Source: DYRB01 sp963845265 (GTDB lineage Bacteria > Pseudomonadota > Gammaproteobacteria > Chromatiales > Chromatiaceae). From it: DNA of 64,000 nucleotides. The translations under genes were made by a program, and so were the position numbers. The first letter of the stretch is position 1. Each line of letters begins with the position of its first letter. The stretch covers positions 62,001 to 126,000 of the forward strand of contig CAWJRN010000009.1 of the NCBI GenBank assembly GCA_963845265.1. The letters run 5' to 3'. The notes under the pieces were generated by a model. That model was not told the DNA's origin, made no database searches, and saw nothing but the letters and a program-made list of their open reading frames with translations. Shown piece after piece: positions 44,827 through 52,427 of this stretch.

Positions 44827-45423
44827 TTATCGGGGTTTGGCCTTGTAGACCAGGGTGTCAGGGTGGAAGGCGTACCAGGCGAACCAGAATCCCACCACAG
44901 ATGGGATGGGCTCGCCGCCCGCGTCCCACACCGTGGCGTTGCCGTGGTCGGCGTCGAAACACACTGTGATCGCGCGGCCGCCAAGCCGGTCGCGGACCTC
45001 GCCAACGGGCTTGGCCGCCAGGGACGGCGGGCATGCCTGGGGCGCATGAGCGGCCCCCGGCTTGGCTAGCTCGGCGAAGGGATAGGCCTTGAAATGGCCG
45101 TCGATCTCCAATCCCAGTACCCGCTCCTTGGGGTGGTAGCCCTTGGCACGGAAGCGGACGGGAAAATACAACCCTTCCTCCTGCCCGTTCAGGCTCACCC
45201 CCAGCACCTGGTCCTCCGGCTTGAGATCGCCTGCGGCGTCGGCCCTGGCAAAGCGCGGCTGGTCGATGGACGCAATGCCGTCGCGCGGCGGCCCACCAGG
45301 GAGGATCGCGGACGCGGGCACCAGCGCCCCAGCCAGGTCGAAGCCGTTCTTCACCGGCGCGGCCAACGCCGTGGTCGCGAACGTCAGGGAGAGCAGGAAG
45401 GTCGTAAGGTATCGCATGCACAT
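44827..45423 (-). CDS. DUF3179 protein, internally shortened
   Basis: A 198-residue exported protein with signal peptide MRYLTTFLLSLTFATTALA. The N-terminal part (NGFDLAGALVPASAILPGG) and C-terminal part (YFPVRFRAKGYHPKERVLGL, and GFWFAWYAFHPDTLVY) are good DUF3179 ends. Full-length members are about 370-390 residues. Here VLGVSLNG runs straight into EEGLYFPV, so roughly 150-180 central residues are missing in frame. The lost part holds the conserved His/Cys region. The product may be inactive, although the operon is otherwise intact. Confidence 0.75.
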   Translation of the reverse strand: MCMRYLTTFLLSLTFATTALAAPVKNGFDLAGALVPASAILPGGPPRDGIASIDQPRFARADAAGDLKPEDQVLGVSLNGQEEGLYFPVRFRAKGYHPKERVLGLEIDGHFKAYPFAELAKPGAAHAPQACPPSLAAKPVGEVRDRLGGRAITVCFDADHGNATVWDAGGEPIPSVVGFWFAWYAFHPDTLVYKAKPR

Positions 45424-45873
45424 TGGTCAGTCTCGCAAGTGTTACATGCCCATGAGTCGCTCCGGCCTCGCATTCCTTACAACCTTTTCTCGATGGCCAG
45501 TTGTGCGAGATCGGCTCGCGAGCTTGCCGGATGGATGACCAGATGAACGAAAAGCACCGCGTGTTTACCAGGTATCGCGCGCGCACTGCGCTGCCGGCCG
45601 CCCAGCGGTTCGGGGATAGGGCCACGTGCACTTCCCGTCGCTCGATGTGCCGTCGGATTGGGTCAGCACCAGGAAGCGCGCCAGTGACGGCACCACCGGC
45701 ACCACCAACAGAAACAGCCCATGGTAGCTGCGGGTGAGGCTTGCGGCCACGATGCCGCCCGCGTACGAGAGGACAAGGTATTGCTTCTTTCGTAAACAGC
45801 AGGGCCTGACTGCATCCTCCCGCAGGACCTCATCCTCCTCCAAGGCATAACCGTTGCGTTGCGAGTCAGGCCA
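45424..45873. other. Intergenic with a possible membrane-protein fragment
   Basis: 450 bp between the haloacid dehalogenase and DUF3179 genes. A minus-strand frame at about 45640-45790 reads YLVLSYAGGIVAASLTRSY and then GLFLLVVPVVPSLARFLV. It is hydrophobic and could be the tail of a lost membrane protein, not identified. Confidence 0.3.
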
Positions 45874-46572
45874 TCAGGATGCCTGCCAGCGCTGAACGAT
45901 CTGATCGGCGAGGTCGGTGAGTTCTGATGCGACAAGGTCCGGGATAAGAACTTCTGCTGCGGGCAGAATCGCGTTGTGAGGACGTGTAACGAGTGCGCCA
46001 CGGCAGCCGGCGGCCTGGGCACCAACCGTGTCCCACAAATGACAGGCGACGAGACACAGGTACGAGGTTTCGAGGCCCATCTCCGTCGCGACGAGACGGT
46101 ATGTTTCGGGGGCAGGCTTGAATTTTCGAACCGCCTCGCTGCTGAAGGAGCGTTCGAAGAACCCGCCAATCCCGGCGCGTTCAAGCGGCGTGGGCGAAGA
46201 CGCGCTTGCCGAATTTGTCAGTGTAACAAGCCGGAAACCCGCATCGCGCAGCCGGGTGAGGGCCGGGACGACGTCGGGATGCGCCGGCATCGCATTCATC
46301 AGCTTTTTCAGTTCATCGATATCGCCTTCGGTGACGGTGACTCCGTGGATTGAGGCCACCATACGCAGGGTCCCTGCGCCCAGTTCTCCGAACGGTGTGT
46401 AGAGGCCCGAGAGGGTCATTGTTTGGGAGTAGAGGATCAATTGCGCAAACCATTCCCTCAGAACTGACGGAGCGCTAAAGACGCGGTCAAACAACGGTTC
46501 GAGTATGGTGATATCGAGCAGCGTCTCATTCACGTCGAAAACGATGATCGAGGGAGCTGAGTCATTGGGCAT
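45874..46572 (-). CDS. (S)-2-haloacid dehalogenase-type HAD hydrolase
   Basis: A 232-residue HAD-superfamily protein, type II haloacid dehalogenase branch. The nucleophile motif is FDVNETLLD near residue 15. The second motif (VTLTNSAS) and Lys in VRKFKPAPETY follow. The last motif, expected near LVACHLWDTVGAQAAGC, has the Asp of the family (HLWDT). It would hydrolyse short 2-haloacids or act on another small substrate. Isolated gene, start at 46572 with GAGGATA upstream. Confidence 0.85.
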   Translation of the reverse strand: MPNDSAPSIIVFDVNETLLDITILEPLFDRVFSAPSVLREWFAQLILYSQTMTLSGLYTPFGELGAGTLRMVASIHGVTVTEGDIDELKKLMNAMPAHPDVVPALTRLRDAGFRLVTLTNSASASSPTPLERAGIGGFFERSFSSEAVRKFKPAPETYRLVATEMGLETSYLCLVACHLWDTVGAQAAGCRGALVTRPHNAILPAAEVLIPDLVASELTDLADQIVQRWQAS

Positions 46573-46876
46573 GGGGTATCCTCGTTCGGTCTGCCTGTGC
46601 CAGCCGCACCATCTGGAATGTCAGATTCCAGACGGGCCTTTTCAACACAGCAGATACAGATAATGTGTGAGTCTGGGCGGAAGCTTCCACCCCTCCCTGA
46701 CCATTGGGTATATTAGGCCGCATTGTGCCGGAAATATCGCGAGCGAGTGTCATAGGCGTGTTGCACTCTCCATTTTTCTGGTGCTCGTCTCGTCAATCGC
46801 CGTCTTGCGCCACGGTGATACCGATCACTTTCTATACTCCGCGCGTTCTTACCGGACCTGCACGGTCAGGTTTGGT
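46573..46876. other. Intergenic, no gene seen
   Basis: 304 bp upstream of the dehalogenase and downstream of the MscS remnant. No recognisable coding sequence. Confidence 0.4.
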
Positions 46877-47170
46877 TCAAATACCCTGGCGGCCATTCAC
46901 GAGTGTTGCCATCGTGGCGATCCGCTCGAACCAGGTGTGGGGCGTCGTATGCGGACCCTCAGTAGGTCGTTCGAAGAGGATGATAATGCCGCTGAAGAAG
47001 TTGGCGACGATCTCCTGCAAGCCGAACCCAATGCCGACGGTCAGGGTCGCCGCCAGACACTGGTTTGGTGCCAGTTGGCCCCGAGGGTGCTGAGCACCAA
47101 GAGGACGCCGGTAACGACGATGGCGTGGAGCGCCGCAATTCCCAGATTCGTTAAGGTGATCGGAAGCTGT
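46877..47170 (-). pseudogene. MscS-type mechanosensitive channel fragment
   Basis: The minus strand reads PITLTNLGIAALHAIVVTG with VLLVLSTLGANW in one frame, then after a shift AATLTVGIGFGLQEIVANFF and SGIIILFERP in another. This is the pore-lining helix and conserved FERP motif of MscS/KefA channels. The normal continuation (IRVGD) is absent, and the frame ends at 46877. Only an inner piece of the channel remains, with a deletion and a frameshift. Confidence 0.7.
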
Positions 47171-47271
47171 TCGGCCGAAAATCCATATATTCCCCCCTTG
47201 AGTGACGTCCGACCCAAGTCAGATCAGTCCCTTGGCGTGCGCCTCCTCGGAGTAGTGCCATAATATGATGT

Positions 47272-47289
47272 GCCCCGATTGATCGGGGC
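47272..47289. repeat. Short perfect inverted repeat before the transposase
   Basis: GCCCCGAT/ATCGGGGC with a 2-nt loop, 24 bp before the transposase start. It could be part of the left end of the IS1634-family element. Confidence 0.4.
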
Positions 47290-47313
47290 GCGCCGAGCGG
47301 CTATGGTTCGGGC

Positions 47314-48155
47314 ATGTTTATTCGCCGCACGACGATCAAGAGCCGGGAATCCGGCGAGCCCTATTACACCTACCGCTTGGTCGAGTCGGTGCGCATGGGC
47401 CAGGCGGTACGCCAGCAGACGATACTCAATCTTGGCCGTCAATTTGAGGTGCCCAGGGCGCAATGGGGACCCTTGGCGCAGCGCATCGAGGCGCTGATCC
47501 AAGGGCAATTGGATCTGATCGCCGATGGCCTGGAGCCGCAGTGGGAGGCGATGGCGCAGGACTATGCGGCGCGCATTGTCAGCCGCCGTAACGCGGTTGC
47601 AGCGGGTGGATGTCATTCGCCCTCGCAGTGTCGGGGCCGAACCTGTGGCCCTGGAGGCGTTGCGGCGTTTGGGCCTGGACGTCAAGCTTGCCGAGTTGGG
47701 ATTGAATCGCCACCAGTTGCATGCCGCCATCGGGGTCATCGTCGGGCGGATGGTTCATCCTGGCAGCGAGCTGGCGACGCACCAATGGTTGCAACAGCGC
47801 AGTGGTCTGGGGGAATTGCTGGACTACGACTTCAACGGCCTGGATCTGAGCCGCTTGTATCGGGTCAGTGATCGGCTGTTGGCACACCGAGCGGCATTGG
47901 AGGGATTTCTCTACCAGCAGGAGTGCGACCTGTTCTCCTTGACCGAGACCATTACCCAGGTATGACCTGACCAACACCTTCTCCGAGGGTACGGCCAGCG
48001 GCAACGCGAAGGCCCAGCGGGGCCATTCCAAGGAGAAGCGCTCGGACTGCCCACTGGTCACCCTGGCCCTAGTGCTCGATGGCAGCGGCTTTCCCAAGCG
48101 CAGCGAGGTCTTCGCTGGCAACGTTAGCGAGCCTGCGACGCTTAAGCTCATCGAT
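47314..48155 (+). pseudogene. IS1634-family transposase, frameshifted and 3'-truncated
   Basis: Starts at 47314 (MFIRRTTIKSRESGEPYYTY), the family N-terminus. The frame shifts near 47588 to one reading TRLQRVDVIRPRSVGAEPV and then LNRHQLHAAIGVIVGRMVHP. It shifts again near 47958 to YDLTNTFSEGTASGNAKAQR and LVTLALVLDGSGFPKRSEVF. Family similarity ends near 48150. Dead element; no right end found. Confidence 0.82.
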
Positions 48156-48664
48156 CCCTGCGCTGATTTTTTCCAAATGTAGTGACCAAGACCTCCATCT
48201 GAAAACCACAACCCATTGAAAACATAAGAATCTGCTGGGTGAGGCGACAAGGATGGGTTAATATGCCGGCGCGGTAGCCCACCTGTGGCCAAACTTGAGC
48301 CAGTGTCGCTAAGGCATTGTCCCGGAAGCGCGGAACCTGCCTTGGCCACAGGTTATCCACCGAGGTGACCCCAGCCAATGTGGACAACCATTCGGGATAG
48401 CGGGCAGTCGCCTCCTCCGCGAGTTGCGTACGTTCAGAGCACCTGACCTCTACGCTGGCGTCGGTCTGAGAAAGCCAGTGTTTTGTCTCGTTCCCACGGT
48501 CCCCGTGGGAACGAGGGGGGCGAGCGTCTCAGGGTGAGCAAAGACGCTCAGGCAAGGGTGGCAAGATCCCGGGTCGTCGATTACCCTTTCCGTGGACGCG
48601 GGGATCGGCCCCACGTCTGTCGTTGTTTACTTTTCATCTCGAAACGATCATCAGGGAGAACAAC
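48156..48664. other. Intergenic with a palindromic element
   Basis: About 510 bp between the IS1634 remnant and the Cys-rich small protein. Only the 29-bp hairpin at 48487 stands out; the minus-strand frame at 48148-48387 is not recognised. Confidence 0.4.
48487..48515. repeat. Perfect 29-bp palindrome
   Basis: A 13-bp stem (CTCGTTCCCACGG, 48487-48499) pairs exactly with 48503-48515 around a 3-nt loop. The CGTTCCCACG...CGTGGGAACG form is like a dispersed palindromic element of many gammaproteobacteria. It lies about 150 bp upstream of the small-protein gene. Confidence 0.65.
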
Positions 48665-48937
48665 ATGACGCGCGAAACGATGAGACGTTACACCATCGGC
48701 GCCCTGTTCGCGGCCGGCTGCGTAATGGTGCTGGGCAGCGGTACGGCATTGGCGGAATCGGCCTGTAAGGGCATGCCCCAGAGCGGCTGCGAGAAGGCGG
48801 CCGACTGCGTCTGGGTCGGCGGCTACGAGAAGAAGGACGGCAAGAAGGTCGCTGGCTACTGCCGGACCAAGTCCAAGGGTGGGGCCTCCGACGAGAAGGC
48901 CGATAAACCTGCAACCACATCAAAGGACAAAAAGTAG
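48665..48937 (+). CDS. Small exported Cys-containing protein
   Basis: A 90-residue protein. Start 48665 follows CAGGGAG. The signal peptide is MTRETMRRYTIGALFAAGCV with cleavage after ALA. The mature part has four Cys (ACKG, GCEK, DCVW, YCRT) and a Lys/Asp/Ser-rich tail. No known domain. It is followed by a strong terminator, so it is monocistronic. A metal-binding or redox role is possible; it lies about 750 bp before the HvfA-like gene. Confidence 0.72.
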   Translation: MTRETMRRYTIGALFAAGCVMVLGSGTALAESACKGMPQSGCEKAADCVWVGGYEKKDGKKVAGYCRTKSKGGASDEKADKPATTSKDKK

Positions 48938-48970
48938 TCACAGGAGGCCTGTTCGCCCAACAGGTTCGCT

Positions 48971-49007
48971 GCCGCCGGCGGAAACTTCGCCGGCGGCCGA
49001 TTTTTTT
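48971..49007 (+). terminator. Rho-independent terminator of the small Cys-protein gene
   Basis: A 10-bp perfect stem GCCGCCGGCG/CGCCGGCGGC with a 7-nt loop, then CGA and seven T (49001-49007). The best terminator in the window. Confidence 0.9.
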
Positions 49008-49010
49008 GTT

Positions 49011-49684
49011 AGCCCATCTTTGGCATTTCGGCCGCGCGTTCCGCCCAAAAAGCCCCGTTTTTCCGCGCTCGCGCGGCGCTCGAATCCTACCAGATCAACA
49101 TGTTAGTGAAGATGGAGTGCCCAAGGTCGCCACCGAAAATTTGTAACCGACTGAAATAACGTGGAAGTTCTGGGAAGGGTGCCAAAGATGGGCTTACACG
49201 ACCAACTGCGTGCTGCTGATCCTGTTCTTCATCGGCTCCGTCCGTTACGTCAGCCTCCACTATTGGCTGGCTCGGGCGACGAGCAAGCGGGGCGCCGGCT
49301 TCGCGGACCGCTCCATGGAGGGGGTCTGATCGAGCCACTGGCCATCGCCAGGGAAGGGGCGCGGACAGGCGACCGTTGGCGGTGAGCGAGGACCGTGGTG
49401 CCATAACGTCACGACGCAGCCAAGCGAACGACAACCATGGATGGCGGGCTGGGGGATGCCCCATGGATGGGTCGCCAGCACGCTATTCGAGAGGGCGATG
49501 CCCTCATCCCGCGCAATATTCTGTAAGGACTCGCTGGCTGGTCCGACCAAGGTAGGAGCGACACAGTTGCTAGGTGGTCCCATCCGACGGCCCTGCGGCC
49601 GAGACGACGAGACCGCGCGAACCCTTCGTTATCCGCTGCCCCGAGATGGGCATAATCCGAAAAATTCGATACTGGAGAAGCGAT
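49011..49684. other. Gene-poor region with a membrane-protein fragment
   Basis: About 675 bp. One plus-strand frame ending in TGA near 49329 reads VLLILFFIGSVRYVSLHYW followed by LARATSKRGAGF, which looks like the last membrane helix and tail of a lost protein. The rest has no recognisable gene. It probably holds the promoter of the HvfA-like gene near its right end. Confidence 0.35.
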
Positions 49685-49975
49685 ATGATCGCTTCCAAGA
49701 CGACTTCCATCGCACTCGCCCTGACCGCCACCCCGGGGCACCTCTGCCGCCGTCCAGGCCGGCACCAACCCCTTCGGCCTCAACGAGCTGGACAGCGGCT
49801 ACATGCAACTCGCCGCGGTGGCAACCGGAGAGACACCGCGAGCGGTGCCAAGAAGACTGCCGCCGAGGGCAAGTGTGGCGAGGACAAGTGTGGCGCTAAT
49901 AAGAAGGCGGCCGCGGAAGGGAAGTGCGGTGCTGAAAAGAAGGCCGCTGAGGGTGAGTGTAGCGGCTCCAAGTAA
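49685..49975 (+). pseudogene. HvfA-like RiPP precursor with out-of-frame leader
   Basis: The ATG at 49685 starts MIASKTTSIALALTAT. The next part is conserved only in another frame: GTSAAVQAGTNPFGLNELDS and GYMQLAA. After that the first frame resumes (GGNRRDTASGAKKTAAEGKC) and ends with KCG repeats (EGKCGEDKCG, EGKCGAEK, EGECSGSK). So two compensating shifts, near 49731-49739 and 49812-49820, leave the frame open but scramble the signal cleavage site and leader. Intact homologues are copper-binding precursors modified by HvfB/HvfC; no such enzymes are in this window. It may be a real defect or paired sequence errors. Confidence 0.7.
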
Positions 49976-50147
49976 CGGCATCCCCCAATCGACCGGTCGT
50001 TTCAACCCCCATGCGGGGGCCGGGCCGGTCGGCCCGCTCCCGCCTCCTGAGCCCCATCTCATGACGACATACCCCATCCAGGGCGCCGGCTTGGGGCTGG
50101 GGCGCGACTTTCTTGACGAGGCCATCGTTGAACCTTGACCAGGCGGC

Positions 50148-50420
50148 TCAGTCCTTAGCCCGGTCGTGTCCCTCGGCCAAGGCCCGGCGAATACGCTCCC
50201 GCGCATCGGCAGGGAGCTCCGCGGCATCTGCCTCGGCCTCGACGCGCCGCCGCAGCAAACGCATCGCTCGCCGCATGAGATCGAGCTGTTGCTCGAAACG
50301 CCGACAACTGACGCACATCCACAGGTGCAGGCGAAGACCCCAGCGTTCCCGACGACTGAGAGGGCGCTCCTGCCGTTCCGAGAGCAGATGGCTCGCGTCT
50401 TTACAGGTCAACATCAGCAT
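50148..50420 (-). CDS. Small zinc-binding anti-sigma factor
   Basis: A 90-residue protein with the zf-HC2 (ZAS-like) pattern: N-terminal CKDASHLLSERQERPLS and HLWMCVSC (HxxxCxxC). Anti-sigma factors of this type hold an ECF sigma factor until metal or redox stress releases it. No membrane helix. It starts immediately after the sigma gene ends, so translation is coupled. Convergent with the HvfA-like gene. Confidence 0.85.
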   Translation of the reverse strand: MLMLTCKDASHLLSERQERPLSRRERWGLRLHLWMCVSCRRFEQQLDLMRRAMRLLRRRVEAEADAAELPADARERIRRALAEGHDRAKD

Positions 50421-51038
50421 TCACCCCCTGTGGTCAGCATCTTTGAGCCAGGTGCTGTCGAGACATCGGCGCAGCCCGAGACGCGTCCGATGCAACATGG
50501 TCCATAGGTTATTCGGGGTAATGGCCAGATCCTTACAGATCGTTTTGGTGTCCTCTTCCAGAACCTCGCGCAGCCAGAACAGATGCGCCAACCGTTGCGG
50601 CAAGGCATCCAGACAGCGCTGCAGAAAGGCGACGAATTCACCCCGCTCCAGCATCTCCTCGGGGTTCCCCCAGTCGGAGAGCTTGTTCCGCCAGTGTCCG
50701 GACGGGTCGAAGTCGCTCTCGTCGCCGGGGGCGTCGGACTCCGCGCGGTCGTCCGGGTCTTCGAGTTGGACCTCGCGCGCCTGGCGCCGGAACTGGTCCA
50801 TGACCTTGTGCTTGAGAATGCCGACGAGCCAGGTGCGCACCGAGGCGCCGCCGGCGAACCGTCCGCGCGCCCCCAGGGCGGCCAGCAGGGCCTCCTGAAC
50901 CGCATCTTCTGCCTTGTGTGGGTCGCGCAGATGGAGCAGGGCATACCGGTAGAGGGCGCTGCCATGCTCGTCCAACCAGGTCTCGGGGGACCCAGCCGGG
51001 TGCTCGTCCAAGTGTTTGTTCAAGTTGGCTTCCTCCAT
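50421..51038 (-). CDS. ECF RNA polymerase sigma factor
   Basis: A 205-residue sigma-70 family protein. Region 2 is near LYRYALLHLRDPHKAEDAVQ with the aromatic segment VRTWLVGILKHKVMDQFRR. Region 4 is near LPQRLAHLFWLREVLEEDTK and ends with a helix-turn-helix (NNLWTMLHRTRLGLRR). ATG 51038 is preferred; a longer frame to 51095 lacks conservation. With the anti-sigma factor and the nearby HvfA-like gene it resembles the copper- or metal-stress sigma units found beside hvf/buf genes (inference). Confidence 0.87.
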   Translation of the reverse strand: MEEANLNKHLDEHPAGSPETWLDEHGSALYRYALLHLRDPHKAEDAVQEALLAALGARGRFAGGASVRTWLVGILKHKVMDQFRRQAREVQLEDPDDRAESDAPGDESDFDPSGHWRNKLSDWGNPEEMLERGEFVAFLQRCLDALPQRLAHLFWLREVLEEDTKTICKDLAITPNNLWTMLHRTRLGLRRCLDSTWLKDADHRG

Positions 51039-51136
51039 CGGGTCGGCCGCCACTGGGGGCACGTTCCAGACGATCGACCCGCCGAGATTGTGCACCGATC
51101 AGTACATTCGATCCCAACACAGCGCTGGAAGCGGCG

Positions 51137-51664
51137 ATGCATCAGTTCTGGTCAAAGGGCTATGAGCACACATCCATGCATGACCTGCTCGCCGCCATGA
51201 ATCTTTCAAAAAGCAGCCTTTACCAGGCGTTCGGCAGCAAGCGGCAACTGTTTCGGCGATGTGTCGGGCGCTACGCGGACCAGTTCGCGGCGCAGTTGCG
51301 CCACGGCCTGGCCGAGGCCCCGTCGGGATGGCGCTTCATCGAGGATTTCCTGCATTCGGTGCTGCGAGACGTGGCAGGGACACCGCGCGGCTGCCTGGTG
51401 ATGAATACCGCCAGCGAGCTCGGCCAGAGTGAGCCGGAAATCGCCCGGGAAATGTCGCGAAGCATCGGCCGCTTCCGCGAGGTCCTACAGGCCGCGGTGG
51501 AACGTGCCCAGCGCGAGGGAGACATCGCGCCCGAGCGGGATGCGTGGACGCTGGCCACCTACCTGGTCGGCAGCATGAGCGGGTTAAAGGTCCAGGCCAA
51601 GGCCGGGGCTGACGCCCAGACCCTCAAGGGCATCATCGCAGTGGTGCTCGGTGCCTTAGCCTGA
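51137..51664 (+). CDS. TetR/AcrR-family regulator lacking a clear start
   Basis: The DNA-binding domain begins at STFDPNTALEAAMHQFW and has the helix-turn-helix MHDLLAAMNLSKSSLYQAFG. The frame upstream of 51137 has no ATG, GTG or TTG at a suitable place, although domain similarity starts about 13 codons earlier (about 51098). So the first ATG is inside helix 1 and the gene may have lost its start, or it uses a rare start codon. The C-terminal ligand domain (RGCLVMNTASELGQSEPEIA) is intact. It is divergent from the ECF sigma gene. Confidence 0.7.
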   Translation: MHQFWSKGYEHTSMHDLLAAMNLSKSSLYQAFGSKRQLFRRCVGRYADQFAAQLRHGLAEAPSGWRFIEDFLHSVLRDVAGTPRGCLVMNTASELGQSEPEIAREMSRSIGRFREVLQAAVERAQREGDIAPERDAWTLATYLVGSMSGLKVQAKAGADAQTLKGIIAVVLGALA

Positions 51665-51953
51665 AGTTTTTTGCTCCGTCCAGGAGTCATCCCATTCAAG
51701 CACTTCCCGCCCGAGGCGCTGTTCCGGCGTATCGCCCCCTACTGGAGTTCATCCGTAACGACGAGGCTTTTACGACCCTAAAGACCGGTTTTACCGATGA
51801 CATGTTCCCTGCCGGGGACGCCAACGCCGAACTGGCGACGGTGCGGCACGCGCTATACATCCTGCCTGCGGAGCCTTGGGCCAGACGGGTCAGCGGGGTC
51901 CTCGCCAACGACCTGGCCGGGGGTGCCAGATCGCGCCCACGCCCTGCTCACCC

Positions 51954-52013
51954 TAGGGTGGGTGCATATAGATCATCAGCCGAAGACGAGCTTAGCGCGG
52001 AAGTCATCATTCC
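51954..52013 (-). mobile_element. Decayed ISAs1-family right end
   Basis: This 60-bp stretch is about 83% identical to the reverse complement of the right end of the intact element (15650 back to 15591). The shared core ATCATCAGCCGAAGACGA is exact. Only the end remains; no transposase is present. It lies inside coding debris. Confidence 0.75.
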
Positions 52014-52185
52014 ACACTGGAGCGCGGGAGCAAGACGAGGGTACCACTCCCGCTGAGTTGGCGACCAAGGCCATCCTGGCGGTGCGCAGCAACTCACCCC
52101 GCCTCTACTCTACCGCAACACCCTGGTGTTCTTGGCCGCGGACACGGCCCGGCTGCAGGACCTAGACGAGGCGGGACGATGCTCC
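52014..52185 (+). pseudogene. DUF499-like ATPase remnant
   Basis: Combining two frames gives ATKAILAVRSNSPRLYRNTL and VFLAADTARLQDLDEA, resembling a conserved C-terminal-half segment of DUF499 AAA-type ATPases found in defence and restriction-like loci. A frameshift lies within the Tyr-Arg-Asn region, and stops follow. The rest of a roughly 1000-residue protein is gone. The identification is from memory of the family, so tentative. Confidence 0.4.
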
Positions 52186-52427
52186 CATCGTTTTTAACGC
52201 TGAATTCAAATCGCTCGCGCTCCCAACGACGTCAGAAGCCCCCCAATTCACCGCCCCGCCGTCCCAGGCGCGGCCATCCCTACGGACCGCTAATCTACAG
52301 CGACTTCCCACGCCAATTTAGCGTCTCCTTAAACGCCATGGGGTTATGATATTGGGCCCTCGCAGCCCCGGGCTGCCTGGCGGGCGCCGTTCGGGTGCCG
52401 CCCTGCAAACACATGAAGGAGCCCCTC

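Larger units (their letters stand above)
51665..52427. other. Wreckage between TetR and SLC13 genes
   Basis: 760 bp without an intact gene. It contains a coding remnant (about 51745-51945, plus frame reading LLEFIRNDEAFTTLKTGFTD and ANAELATVRHALYILPAEPW), an ISAs1 end, and a DUF499-like remnant (both listed). The last 200 bp are the upstream region of the SLC13 gene. Confidence 0.5.

Noticed and set aside
46667..47263. 198-codon plus-strand frame
   Set aside because: The minus strand carries the recognisable MscS fragment, so this is its shadow.
50000..50040. Terminator between the HvfA-like and anti-sigma genes
   Set aside because: Short C5/G5 and GGGCC/GGCCC stems without any T tract; evidence too weak.
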